Below are positions 1 to 10,000 of a DNA stretch of 56,269 bases, piece after piece. The stretch is from the NCBI GenBank assembly GCA_900553605.1, contig USDX01000011.1:1-56269 (forward strand), written 5' to 3'. Source of the DNA: an uncultured Eggerthella sp. (GTDB lineage Bacteria > Actinomycetota > Coriobacteriia > Coriobacteriales > Eggerthellaceae). The notes below the pieces were generated by a model. That model was given only the letters and a program-made list of their open reading frames with translations. It searched no databases and was not told the origin of the DNA. The first letter of the stretch is position 1, and each line of letters begins with the position of its first letter. The translations under genes were made by a program, and so were the position numbers.

Positions 1-617
1 GGAAGGGCCGCACGCAGGCGGCATAGGACCCGTCAACGAAAATGGGGCAGATTCACAGCGCATGAAGAAGGCGGGCTCGGCGCTCTACTCGTACAGCCGC
101 CCGATGGGCGGCGCAGGCGGGTTCGTGCGCTGTGCTCCTCAGGCGCTTCTGTGTTGAAATGCACAGCGGAAGGCATGCTGATCGCCCGGCCAAAGAAAAC
201 TGCGCGCGGCTCGTGGGCGAACTGTTCAACAACGGCGGTTCGCTTTCAGAATCAGGCGCCGATTCGCGCGGGTGCAAAGCGGTGACGGGCTCATTCTGCG
301 CGCGCAAGCACCTATAGCTCGAAAGACGTGCGCACAGTGGTAATCGGGAGCGATGTGGCGCGTGGAGCGGAGACGCGCCCGAACTTCCAGTTCCGCAGGT
401 GCTCGGCGCTCACCCGCGTGGACGGCATGAACGCGCTCTAGGGCGTGGTGCAGATGCAGTCTGCATCCATCTCGTGCACGGCGCTTGAGTCAATCGGCCT
501 GCATGGGCTCAAGGCGTCCGCGCAGGCGAGCGTGACGTGCACATTGGCGCGTGCTCGAAGCTAAAGACGATACTAACGGACTCGGGCTGGTCGCAGCGAG
601 AAACCTGGATTATTTGA
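1..617 (+). pseudogene. Frameshifted remnant of an unrecognised gene, cut by window edge
   Basis: Protein-like sequence can be followed on the plus strand only by changing frame several times. A first stretch includes KKAGSALYSYSRP, a later one SKDVRTVVIGSDVARGAE, then QSASISCTALESIGLHGLKA broken by an internal TAG near 440, and a last stretch ILTDSGWSQRETWII ending at TGA 615-617. Stops interrupt every frame, so this is a decayed gene, not an active one. I do not recognise the family. Its position beside a transposase fragment and small element-type genes suggests an integrated element that has decayed. The 5' end lies outside the window. Confidence 0.4.
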
Positions 618-692
618 CGGAGGAGTGGGATGGGGAGCCCCCGCGTCTCTTGTGGGGCGTGGGGACTTGACGAGTTCGGGAATTCTTTGTCG

Positions 693-911
693 TTAGAGGT
701 AGCTACGGAGCCAATCGGGCATGCTGGAATCGTCGATGGACCACGAATCTTCTTCGTGTTCGCTTTCTTCCCAGTTACTTTCGTCACCATCGAAGAACTT
801 GTGCCTGTTGCACTTGTACTTGACTACGGTGTCGCCTTCGAGACGGTACTCGTTCCAGTAGTAGTTTTGCTTTCCGTACCCGTCCCATTCTTGGGTTCTG
901 TAGATGACCAT
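693..911 (-). CDS. Small acidic hypothetical protein (72 aa)
   Basis: The 72-residue product starts MVIYRTQEWDGYG and ends MPDWLRSYL. It is rich in Tyr, Trp, Asp and Glu and has no signal peptide or membrane segment. A longer open frame runs upstream, but an AAAGG ribosome site six bases before the ATG at 911 decides this start, and the upstream part overlaps the next small gene in another frame. It sits 14 bp after that gene, so the two are probably co-transcribed. I do not recognise the family. Small acidic proteins of this size are common in integrated elements, which fits the neighbourhood. No function can be assigned. Confidence 0.5.
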   Translation of the reverse strand: MVIYRTQEWDGYGKQNYYWNEYRLEGDTVVKYKCNRHKFFDGDESNWEESEHEEDSWSIDDSSMPDWLRSYL

Positions 912-925
912 GGTGTACCTTTCGT

Positions 926-1105
926 TTATGCGCACATGTGTGCGATGAACATGACCTGGCCGATGGCATGCAAGACGCTGACCGCTACCGCACAGGCAAG
1001 CAGCGCTACGAGCAGGCGGAGTATCCACTTCTCCTCGCGGCTGCTCTCGGCGCCGGAAAAGCCGGTGCGAGTCTTTCTCTCGATTGCTTGCGGGCTGTGC
1101 TCCAT
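926..1105 (-). CDS. Small single-span membrane protein (59 aa)
   Basis: A 59-codon frame starts at ATG 1105, with GGAG seven bases upstream, and ends at TAA 926-928. The first 25 residues are charged (IERKTRTGF, SSREEKW). Residues 28-46 form one hydrophobic helix (ILRLLVALLACAVAVSVLH), followed by a short tail ending HMCA. A cytoplasmic N-terminus with one membrane span is the simplest topology. It lies between the 72-aa gene and the possible antirepressor-like gene on the same strand, so all three may be one decayed-element operon. Family unrecognised. The ribosome site and sensible topology argue that it is real despite its size. Confidence 0.45.
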   Translation of the reverse strand: MEHSPQAIERKTRTGFSGAESSREEKWILRLLVALLACAVAVSVLHAIGQVMFIAHMCA

Positions 1106-1146
1106 TTGTTGCTCCGTTTCTGTTGCAAATGATACTGCAAAACTGG

Positions 1147-1581
1147 CTACTGAGCCAAGATCTGGGCGATGCGGGCCTTCTTGGCCTCAATGCCCGCAAG
1201 CTCGTCAGGCGTGAATACGTACGGGATTACTGCCTCGTCCCACTCAATGTTCGAGAACGTGTGACCATAGCGCGTCACCTTGACCGTGTCCTTTCCGAAG
1301 AGCTTGCCGAGCTCCGTGAGCTCGTAGCCCCATGGCTCCTTGGTCATCATTCCGTTGGAGACAAGGCGCTTGTTGATCTGCTGGTTCGAGAGAAGCAGGT
1401 CGTTCCCCAGACCCGTCGCGGTCTTCTCGACTCCGGTGAGGCTGACCTTGGGCAGAGGGGCTTTCTTGACGGTCTCGACGACGGAGCCTGCGCCTTTGCC
1501 CACGCCCTTGCGCACGTCTCCGAGCCTAGGCATATGACCCGCCTTAGCTGCAATGGCGACGCCGACGATTGAACCGGCCAC
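1147..1581 (-). CDS. Mobile-element protein, probably truncated at its N-terminus
   Basis: The 144-codon frame ends with a compact basic/acidic domain (LLLSNQQINKRLVSNGM, YELTELGKLFG, GHTFSNIEWDEAVIPYVFT) that resembles the C-terminal DNA-binding-like region of phage or conjugative-element regulators such as antirepressors; this is a resemblance by eye only. The first ~45 residues are Gly/Ala/Lys-rich and start at a weak GTG with no clear ribosome site. The frame begins exactly where the opposing transposase fragment starts, so the original N-terminus was probably lost at that junction. Alternatively the GTG start is genuine and the protein is short. Function unknown. Confidence 0.4.
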   Translation of the reverse strand: MAGSIVGVAIAAKAGHMPRLGDVRKGVGKGAGSVVETVKKAPLPKVSLTGVEKTATGLGNDLLLSNQQINKRLVSNGMMTKEPWGYELTELGKLFGKDTVKVTRYGHTFSNIEWDEAVIPYVFTPDELAGIEAKKARIAQILAQ

Positions 1582-1916
1582 GACAGTTCGTCGAGATGCG
1601 GCAGGGGCACGGCGGCTCCTGGCCGTCGACGAACAACTGCATCGAGAGCGCGAACGCCCAGCTCAGGGCGATGCTGCGGGACCACAGGGGCCTGTCGACC
1701 GTGCACGAGGCGAAGGCCTGCTTCTGGTGGCTGCTGATGCACACCGAGTGCCCGCCCTCGGCTGCCGAGATATTGAGGACGATGCCGAGGGACGAGGACG
1801 TGGCAGGCCTCTTCGCCGCGGCGGCGAAGAGGAAATCCGGTGGAGACGGGGGCGATGGCTACGGCTGCGGGATCGACTGGAACGAGTTCCATATGCCCAC
1901 CGAGTTCAGGCGGTAG
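1569..1916 (+). pseudogene. 3' fragment of an IS1249/IS256-like (mutator-type) transposase
   Basis: The ~115-residue frame carries the C-terminal signature of actinobacterial IS1249-type DDE transposases: STNNCIESANAQLRAMLRDH, followed by ACFWWLLMHTECPPSAAEIL. The final catalytic-region pattern (N-x-I-E in a TNN context) is visible, but the rest of a roughly 350-400-residue transposase is missing upstream. The plus-strand sequence at 1550-1580 already belongs to the opposing gene. The element is therefore inactive. The ~30 bp after the stop (AAGACCCCTTACACAC at 1921) may be the IS end, but no matching left end exists here. Confidence 0.75.
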
Positions 1917-1954
1917 CGGAAAGACCCCTTACACACTTTTTGAGCCATAACCCA

Positions 1955-1993
1955 GAAAAACAAAAACAGGCCAGAGGAATTAACCTCTGGCCT
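1955..1993 (-). terminator. Rho-independent terminator of the initiator tRNA gene
   Basis: A perfect 10-bp stem (AGGCCAGAGG at 1968-1977 and its complement at 1984-1993) with a 6-base loop starts 11 bases after the tRNA 3' end. On the minus strand it is followed by two T5 runs (TGTTTTTGTTTTT). Confidence 0.85.
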
Positions 1994-2004
1994 GCAAAGA
2001 TTCT

Positions 2005-2081
2005 TGGTCGCGGGGGCTGGATTTGAACCAACGACCTCCGGGTTATGAGCCCGGCGAGCTACCAGACTGCTCCACCCCGCA
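2005..2081 (-). tRNA. Initiator tRNA-fMet (anticodon CAT), CCA encoded
   Basis: Read on the minus strand, the 77-nt gene folds into a complete cloverleaf. The acceptor is TGCGGGG/CCCCGCG, the D stem GAGC/GCTC, the anticodon arm CCGGG-CTCATAA-CCCGG, and the T arm has loop TTCAAAT; the 3' ACCA is encoded. The three consecutive G:C pairs at the base of the anticodon stem are the hallmark of bacterial initiator tRNA. The usual unpaired C1-A72 is here a weak T1-G72 wobble. A strong promoter lies at 2110-2138 and a terminator directly downstream. Its 3' side borders the decayed mobile DNA at 1-1950, as expected for a tRNA used as an integration site. Confidence 0.93.
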
Positions 2082-2109
2082 CGATCAATCGCTCTGTGCG
2101 ACTTGATTT

Positions 2110-2138
2110 ATTATAGAGAGGCTCCTTACTTAACGCAA
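2110..2138 (-). promoter_or_regulatory. Promoter of tRNA-fMet
   Basis: On the minus strand TTGCGT (2133-2138) and a perfect TATAAT (2110-2115) are separated by exactly 17 bases. The start point would fall about 22 bases before the mature tRNA 5' end. Confidence 0.8.
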
Positions 2139-2246
2139 TTGAAATGTTCTGCCTTCAAATTTTCGTCACATTTTACGTTTCGGTAGGTCGACAGCCCTCT
2201 CCAGGCGAATGGCACAGCGCGGTTTTCACACATGCGCCAACAGCGC

Positions 2247-2275
2247 AAAACAGGCCGCCGGATTACTCCAGCGGC
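2247..2275 (-). terminator. Terminator of the 417-aa surface-protein gene
   Basis: A 9-bp stem (2254-2262 with 2267-2275, one G-T pair, 4-base loop) is followed on the minus strand by CTGTTTTG. It lies 47 bp after the stop codon of the gene at 2322. Confidence 0.6.
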
Positions 2276-2321
2276 CCGCTGCTTGCAGCTTCATTTGCCT
2301 GCATTGTTCCTTTTGCGCGTG

Positions 2322-3575
2322 CTACTTCTTATGGTTGCGTCCCCTCCCGCAAGCAAGCCCCGCAATGGCCATTGCCAAGCCGGCAACCGCAGCAAGCACC
2401 ACCGCCAACGTCAACGTCAACGTAGCATCGCCCGTCTTCGCTATTGTGGAAACCGATACACCACCCGAAGTACCACTTGGAGCATTCCCCGCACTCGGCG
2501 AAACAGCGTCCCCGGCATTAGGATCGGCATCGCCGTTAGAGCCCAACGGCTTATCGCCCGCATCCGGACCTATCTCATCGTTAGCTGAATTATCAGGCGC
2601 AACTACGCACCTATTGGTGAACGTGAAGGCGGTGGATGCGGTGAAGGGGGATTCCAAGCACACAACGGTGAGCTTCCCTTTCCCATCATCGGTGACCTTG
2701 AACCTCACTGTTTTCGTTTCGGGATCATTCACCACACCCGGCACCGATCCTCTTTCGGTAACTTTGTATTTGAACACATGGGAGCGAGACCATCCTGCTT
2801 TTTCCGCGGAATCAGAATCAACATCCAGGGCTTTATTCAGATCTTGGAGGGAAAACGTTATGAACCCAAACTCGATTCGCCCCCATTGCCCGTTTCCGGC
2901 ATCCGTCGATTCGGGCATAGGTGCTGCTATATCCTTTGTCGATATAGCGAATCGAAACTTTCCCTCGATATCAACAAGAGAGGCTCCTTCTTCCACCTGC
3001 AAATCCTTCGTTCCCGCCAAAAACACAGTGACGGGCTCTCCTGTGGAATACGTATTATCGAAGCGTAGTTCGTTCACCGTCTGAAAGCTTGCCGAAAGCG
3101 CCCCGTTCCCCTCATCTTTAACGGTAACAACCAAAGAAACAGGGGCGGTATGCGGCGTTACGCCCACATCGCTCAATCCGCTTGTCTTCTCATGCACCAG
3201 GTAGTACACAATCCAGGCTGGAACGCCATCTATCGTTGTTTTCTCGGCAATACCGTTTTGGGCCAATTCATCGAGAGAAGTAACAGTAAAACTCAACTTG
3301 CCGAAATCAATTGTTCCATCGGCTTCATTTTTCGCCGAAAGCAAATCATCGCTGCCATTCGCATACTTCACGCCAAAGTCGAACTCGCCAGCATGGAGTG
3401 GACGCCCATCGATTTTCACGGTACCCACAATTGCATCGGTTTCGCACGATGCTTCGTTCGCATTGGCAGCAGAAGCATTTTCGCTATCCGCAAATGCGAA
3501 GCTTCCGCTAAAGCACACGCACAAAAGAGCAAAAACCATTGCCAGTATCAACTGCATCCGCTTCATTTTGCGCAT
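2322..3575 (-). CDS. Surface protein with two pilin-type isopeptide repeats and a variant sorting signal
   Basis: This 417-aa protein is predicted to be exported and wall- or membrane-anchored. Residues 1-29 form a signal peptide ending SFAFA. Two FctA/Spy0128-like pilin repeats follow (about 45-185 and 186-335), each with a Lys near its start, a Glu in a YKVTE/YLVHE-type strand and a closing FxN motif: the triad that forms internal isopeptide bonds in this family. A Gly/Pro/Asp-rich linker leads to IAKTGD, a hydrophobic helix and the tail GRGRNHKK. The signal resembles LPxTG but lacks LP. The repeats match the seventh and eighth repeats of the giant protein at 4020-11096 in order and wording (IEGKF, AAPMPE, DLNKALD, SHxFxYKVTE), so it is a satellite paralogue. 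It has its own promoter (3653-3681). Role in adhesion or pilus assembly is inferred. Confidence 0.85.
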   Translation of the reverse strand: MRKMKRMQLILAMVFALLCVCFSGSFAFADSENASAANANEASCETDAIVGTVKIDGRPLHAGEFDFGVKYANGSDDLLSAKNEADGTIDFGKLSFTVTSLDELAQNGIAEKTTIDGVPAWIVYYLVHEKTSGLSDVGVTPHTAPVSLVVTVKDEGNGALSASFQTVNELRFDNTYSTGEPVTVFLAGTKDLQVEEGASLVDIEGKFRFAISTKDIAAPMPESTDAGNGQWGRIEFGFITFSLQDLNKALDVDSDSAEKAGWSRSHVFKYKVTERGSVPGVVNDPETKTVRFKVTDDGKGKLTVVCLESPFTASTAFTFTNRCVVAPDNSANDEIGPDAGDKPLGSNGDADPNAGDAVSPSAGNAPSGTSGGVSVSTIAKTGDATLTLTLAVVLAAVAGLAMAIAGLACGRGRNHKK

Positions 3576-3652
3576 TCCAATCTTTCGTACGGCCTAGCAG
3601 ACAAGGCTCTAGTGCGATGGTCTAGCCTGATAGGCGAAACAATGCTTTATTC

Positions 3653-3681
3653 ATTATCCCATGAAATGGCATAAGTGCCAA
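3653..3681 (-). promoter_or_regulatory. Promoter of the 417-aa surface-protein gene
   Basis: TTGGCA (3676-3681) and GATAAT (3653-3658) on the minus strand are 17 bases apart, giving a 5' leader of about 70 bases. Just upstream is a short palindrome, GGGTTTTAACCC (3688-3699), a possible regulator site. Confidence 0.7.
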
Positions 3682-3776
3682 AGTATTGGGTTAAAACCCG
3701 TTGTTTTTGGATTAAAGACCAATTTCGAGCTGCAAACAGAAGAAGCGCGGGAGGGAGTGGCGTCAGCGCACACCGC

Positions 3777-3820
3777 AAAAAAAAGAAATCCCCTGGACCA
3801 TAAGGAACCAAGGGATTTCT
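3777..3820 (-). terminator. Strong Rho-independent terminator
   Basis: A 9-bp stem (AGAAATCCC 3784-3792 with 3812-3820) extended by an inner TGG/CCA, then T8 on the minus strand. It follows the tRNA-like relic and insulates the 417-aa gene from the giant gene upstream. Confidence 0.8.
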
Positions 3821-3863
3821 AGGTATCCAAAGGGGCGTCCACTTTGGACGGAGAATCTTATTC

Positions 3864-3924
3864 GTGGATATTTGACCCAAACAAATAACTTCCGGGTTAT
3901 GACCCCGGCACCTTTTCCCGCCCA
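3864..3924 (-). pseudogene. Possible decayed copy of tRNA-Met(CAT)
   Basis: On the minus strand the segment contains CCGGG-GTCATAA-CCCGG, an intact anticodon arm that differs from the fMet tRNA at 2005-2081 by two bases in 22. A T-arm-like GGGTCAAATATCC and a GGGCGGG acceptor-like 5' piece are also present. The D arm is missing and the acceptor does not pair, so it cannot be a working tRNA. It lies between two terminators. A chance match is possible. Confidence 0.4.
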
Positions 3925-3926
3925 AC

Positions 3927-3963
3927 AAAAAGCCTCGCTTGCGTGATTGATCGCAAGCGAGGC
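3927..3963 (-). terminator. Terminator of the giant surface-protein gene
   Basis: A perfect 12-bp stem (GCCTCGCTTGCG 3932-3943 with 3952-3963, 8-base loop) followed by T5 on the minus strand, 57 bp after the stop codon at 4020. Confidence 0.85.
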
Positions 3964-4019
3964 TCTATCATTGTGCGCCATGGCTAAGCGGGGAAGCAGG
4001 ACCTGTCCCTATATCCCCA

Positions 4020-7000
4020 CTACCTCTTAGCGTGCTTGCCCTTCTTGCGACGGGAAACCACGGCCACAGCAGCAGCCGCAGCAGCCACTGCAGCGGCCAC
4101 GCCAGCAATTACCAGCAAGTAATCGCCGGTCTTAGCAGAACCGGAAACCAGCGCCTCAACAACGGAGGCAGGGCCATCGCCAGGAGATGCCGGGGCTTCA
4201 GGTGCGTTGTACGTATTGGTGAACACGGGGGCATTTCCACCCTCGTAAGCTACCGTGGCAACCAGGCTGCCTTCGCCGTTATCTTCAACGGTAACGGTAA
4301 CCGCGTACTCCGATTCGTCGTACGTCACATCAGATTCGTCGCCCTTCACTTCCGCAATGGTGTACTGGTACGTACCCGCCTCGCCATACTGGATGGCCGG
4401 GAACACTACCATACCGTTCGCATCATTGGTTGCGGTAACCTGCTTGCCGCCTTCGTCCGTAAGAACGAAGGTGAACTCTTCGGCATCAAGGCTCTTGCCG
4501 TTGAGCACCTTCGAGGCGCCCAGCGTCACCGAGGTAGCTGCCGGCGTGTACGAATTGGTGAACCCAACCGTATTCGCATCGCTGTCCACCTTGTGAGCCA
4601 CCGACAGCGTGCCGTCCCCATTGTCGGTTACAGTCGTGGTAACGGCGAATGTGCTGCCGTCATACTGAACGCCCGCCTTCTGGCTGCCGCCACCTACTTC
4701 GCACAACGTGTAGTTATAGGTACCCGGCTTGGTGTACGTAATCGGGCTCAGCGCCACCTTGCCCGAAGCGTCATTAGTGCCCGTTGCCACCACGTTGCCG
4801 CCCTCGAGCAGCTGGAACTCAAATTCACCTGCTGTCATATCGCGACCCGTAAGGTTCTTCGTTACCGTAACCTGATCGGTCACGCTGGAGTTAACCGGCT
4901 GTACCGAATACGTATTGGTGAACGTAAACGCCGGGTCGGAAGCAGCACCCAGGCGCTCCACCGTCAGTTTTCCGTTGCCGTCGTCGGTCACCTTGAAGCT
5001 CACGGTCTTCGTCTCGGTGTCGTTGGTTACGCCATCGGCAGAGCCGCTTTCCGTCACCTTGTAGGTGAAGGTATGCGAACGGACAACGCCAGCCCTGGTG
5101 GCAGGCTCATCGCTTTGAGCAGTTGCCTGATCGGCATCTTCGGCGCCAGCAACCTTATTTGCAGCCGTCGAAACGGAAGCTGCGCCCGTGCCTTCGCCCG
5201 TCACTACTGCAGCATTTTCCTGATCGGACACACTCTGACCAGCAGCGTCGGTGGCAGCCTCCTCGTCGGAAGCCCCCTTCGTTTCATTGTCGGCATCGGC
5301 TGCGCGCGTGCCATTCGTGCCCAGCGCCTTGTTCAGGTCGTCGAGCGTAAATTTGATATTCCCGAAATCAACGTTACCGTTTGCGTCGTTGGTCACCGAG
5401 GTGCGCTCGGGCATAGGGGCCGCAGCGTCGCCGGAAGAAACCGTGAAGGTGAACTTGCCTTCAATGCTTGCAGGGGTCAGACCCGGGTCAGCCTTCAGAA
5501 CCTTCAGGCCGGAAAGCCCCATAGCTACCGGATCGCCCGTAGAGTAAACGTTCTTGAACTTCAGCCCGTTACCGGTATCCGCCGTAGCGGCAAGCGTACC
5601 GTCACCGTTGTCAACAACCGTTACCTTGAAGGCAATTGACTGGGTTTGGGCGGAGACGCCTATGTTGGCCAAACCATCGGTCTTTTCGCATGCCACATAG
5701 GAAATGGTCCATACCGGCTTGTTGTCCTTCGTCCCCTTCACCGCATAGCCGTCCGTCGCCATTTGAGCAAGGGTTTCAGTGGTGTAGTTGAGCTTACCGA
5801 AGTCAACAGTGCCATCGGCAGCGTTGCTTGCCGTAAGCAGGTCCTTATTGCCCGTAGCGTACTTGATGGCAAAGTCGAACTCGCCCTCGGTAAGGTCACG
5901 GCCAGTCAGGCTCTTGGTGGCAGTAATGCCCACTTCACCCGCTGCTTTATAGCTGTTGTTAAACGGCACAACTGCCGCTTCCTGCGAACCAGTAGCATTG
6001 CTGCTGTACACATAGGTCTTGCTGCCCTCAGGGCCACCAGACACAACCGTGGTCGCCGTCAGCGTGCCCTTCGTAGGATCACCCGCAACGGTAATGGACA
6101 CCGTGCGTTCTGTCGTGTCGTAGGTGTAGCCACCGGGTGCCGTGCCTTGCTCAGCAACCTTGTAGGTGTAGGCCTCCTGGCGCGCGTCTCCCTGCGTTAT
6201 CACGGCATCGCCAGTCAACGCAGACACCGCAACCTGCACTCCATCGCTAGCAGCTGGCATCGAAACCACGCGGCCTTCGGTTGGCAAGTCGAGCAGGTTT
6301 GCTGCCGCCTCATCATTGGGTTTGATCTTAATGGTGAATTGTCCATCGGTCATATCGCGACCAGTCAGCGTCTTGGCAAGGTTCAAGCCACCCGCTGCCG
6401 TATAGTTCAACTCAGCGGAATAGCGGTTCACAAACGTGCCATTCTGCGTGGTGGCAGACGCAACCAGCTTGCCCTGGCCATTGTCGCTTACCGTTACCTT
6501 AATAACAGCTTTATTGTCGCTGTACTGAATGCCAGGCAGATTACCGGCGTTTTCAGTTACCTCGTAGGTAAAGGTGCGCTTATGACCAGGAGCATCCTTC
6601 ACCATATCGGACGTAAACTCAATCTGGCCAAAGTCGAACGATACCGAATCGCCATCCTTCGAATTGGGCGACTTCACCGTTGCGGAAGACACTTCGTTAC
6701 CATCACGCTTAGGCATCGGCGCGCCGTCAAGCGCGGTGATGGTGAAGTCAAAGGAATCGCTGTCAAGCCAGTCGCGACCCTGCAGGATCTTGTTCAGCTG
6801 AGCATTTGCCGTATCGAACGAAACATTCTGAGCGCGGTACTTGTTCTCGAAGGAAACCACGTTACCAGGCTGGCCATCGACCTCGGTTGCTACCGTCAGC
6901 TGACCTGCGCCATCGTCGGAAACAGTAACAACAACCGTGTGAGTTTTGCCGTCATAATACAAGCCGCTTTCCTCATCGTACCAAATCCCTGTTACCTGGT

Positions 7001-10000
7001 CCTGAACTGCTCCCTTGGGGATTGCAACTTCCTTAACCGTGAACTCGAAGCGCTTGCCGGTATCGGCCTGGGTAAAGGTGTGTCCCTCGATCTTCGTCAT
7101 CACATCGGCAATGCCTTCGGCACGATTATTCGGGTTGGTGAACTCCTTGTCGCTGTCAGTGTCAGCAAGAAGTTCCTTAGAGGCATCGCCTTTGCCTTCA
7201 ATAACGAAGTGGAAATCTCCAGCCTTCATGCCGCGGCCGGTCAAAGTCTTTTCAACCTGAATACCGTTATACGTGCTGCTCGTTGCGTACTTGTTGGTGA
7301 ACGCTACCTCATCTTGCGGATTAACAACCTCGGCCTTAAGCGAACCGGTATGGTCGTCGGTCACCTTCACCTTCACCGTCTTGGTGCTGCGATCGAACTG
7401 CATGCCCTTTTCGTCGGTAGCAGGAACAGCCTCACCCTTCCACGTGGTCTCATTCACGTTGAAGGTGTATTCGCCCGGCTTAGTAAAGCTCATCCCATCG
7501 AAGGCAAAGCCGGTCGCAACGCCGTCTTTCGCACCCGATACGGTTGCCGCACCGGGCAGCGTCACAGCGCCCGACGCCACCGCACTCTGCGTAGCATCGT
7601 CTGCAGCAGAAAGCTCGAATCCGAAGGTTTCGCCGTCCGCCATGTCGCGACCTGTCAAAGTCTTGGAGCCTTTAATAACAGCCGTCGCAGCGGCGGGCGC
7701 ATAGCTGTTGCTGAAGCGGAACATGGGCGTATTGCCTTCGCCCGGGGCAGCGGCGAGGAGATTGTTGCTGTACTTGGTGTCCAGCACAAGCGTACCGTTG
7801 TCGTTCTTAAGAGTTACCTCGACGGTCCAAATTGTCGGGTCGTATGTTACGCCTGCTGAGTCAAAGTTCAGGTCAGCGAGGGCATCCTCCACGGAGCGCC
7901 ACTTATCGCCAACCTTTACTACTTCTATGATCTTGTAGGTGAACGTCTTTTCGCTCTGACCTGTGCCCAAGTTGTCGAAAGTGAACGTTGCCTGCGGGAA
8001 CAGAATGATGCCGTCCGCTTCCACGGAGGTTACTGCGCCGTGCCATTTCACGCCATTGCGTTCGTCCTCAATCTTCTGTTCGCCTTGGAGCTGGGGCAAG
8101 GGAGCATTGGGGTCGTTCGTGCAGGCAATTACATGGAACATGCCCGCTTCAAGCGGACGGGAACCAGTAGCGTCCGTGTACAGCTTTCCACCGCTTGGGC
8201 TCCACTTCACCACCTGGGTGTCGTATTTGTTTACGAACTTCGCAACAGTAGCATCTTCGGGGTTGTCCAGCTTTACACCATCGTCGTCATATTTCTTGGT
8301 CAGCTTGGGAGTAACCGTCAGCGTGCCGTTGTGGCCTTCATCTGTAACGGTCACAACAACCTCATACAGCGCTTTCGATGCACTCACGCCAGGATTAAAT
8401 ACGCTGAGTTCTTTCGATTCACGAATCTCGTAGGTGTATACACCAGGCTTGGTGTACGTAATGTCGCCAAAGTTAAACGAAACCGGAGTATCAGCCGGAG
8501 CTCCATCGGGCTGGGTTACCTCAACGGTTGCTCTACCGGCCCCACCAGGCATAGGAACACCGACCGAGCCTTCGGGTGCTTCCAGAAGGAACGTGAATTT
8601 ATCGGTGTTCTTCCAGCTTCGGCCCGTAAGCACCTTTTCGCCCTTAAGGGAATCCTTGCCCGAAAGCGTGCCCGATGCCTTATACGTATTCACAACCTTT
8701 GCCTGCGCGGTTTCTCCTGCCGCGATTGCACCTTCAAGGTTCGTTCCGCTCTGGTCGAATCCGGAACGCTCGGTTTCGCCGACCGTGTAGTTCCAGCCAG
8801 CGGTAAGGCCGTAGATGTACAGCGTCTCGTCGGCCTTCAAGCTATGCTGTGCCTTGCCATCGCCATCGAATGTCAGGGTGAACGCATCGCCCTGCTGCTC
8901 TCCGTTGGCGTTCTTCACAACGGCGTTGAATGCCTTGTTCGCAGCCTCTGGCACAGCTACGGTAAACTCGAACGATTCGCTTGCAAATTCATCTGCGCTG
9001 TATCCATCGGGAACCTGGAGCTGCTTCGTTACCGCAAGCGCGCCAGGAAGGTCGACGGAAAGCTTGCCATTGTTGCCAAGATAGGAAGCGATCTGGCCCA
9101 CGGAAGCCCATTTCGGATTCAGTACGTCTTCCGCCGTTTCTGTAACGTTTTTGTCTTTCGCCTTATAAAGGCTATTGATGAAGGTCGCCTCGCACGAGCC
9201 CGCCTTGAAGTACGCACCGCTGTCATCGGAGCCAATGGAGTCTTCAACGGATTCAGCATCGCCGCCCTTGAAGCTGATGGGCTGAGTTGCTTCCTCAACC
9301 GCGCCGGAAAGGGAGCTTGTATCCTTCATCTTGTAATACGTGTGCTGATACCAATAGGTGGTTCCCTTATCTATTTTCTTAGCGCGCTGAGTGCAGGCCT
9401 CATCGGTATAGATCGGCGTGTCTTTCGTGAAGTAGTAGAAGCTGTTGTTGCTTGAAGGTTCGAATCCTGCCGTGGTGTTGCCAAAATAACCCGGGTTCCA
9501 GTCGTTGTTGTAGAATGCGACCTTTCCGTCTGCGGAATTAGCCTGCAGATACGCTGCCATGGTTTCATCAGGATTTGCTAGCAGGTCTTTAACCCCAGGC
9601 TTGAGGCTCGAAGTGTAAACAATGTTGATAGGCTTCTGCTCGGAAACGGTCATGGTCATATCGTCGCGATTGACGTTGAAGTTCCACAACGGGATAAGCG
9701 CTGCAGGGATCTTCGCCTGGATGGTGTCCCCTTCAGCGACGTTTGTGGACCTCGTCACCTTGATCACAAGGTTGCTCAGGTCAACGCTCTTGCCGTTCAG
9801 CTCAACCGTGCCATTGAAGGTATAGGTGTCCACGTTGCCTTCGGTTGTTTTCTGGGGTTTGGTAAACGTTTTTCCACTGAAGGTAACGGCGCTGAAATTG
9901 TCCACCTGCATATAGGAGCCCAACTTGTCATCGAATGTGATATAGCCGCTCTGATGCTCAGCACCTTCGGTGGTCTGAGTCGGATAGCCCGATCCCTTGT

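Noticed and set aside
630..1214. 194-codon plus-strand frame over the small genes at the left end
   Set aside because: The opposite strand has two frames with proper ribosome sites and better amino-acid composition.
3864..3924. Functional second tRNA-Met
   Set aside because: D arm missing and acceptor unpaired; kept only as a possible relic.
4032..9455. Long plus-strand open frames (up to 737 codons) opposite the giant surface gene
   Set aside because: They mirror the coding strand's codon pattern, lack ribosome sites, and read as Arg/His/Cys-rich noise, while the minus strand gives clear VWA and pilin repeats.
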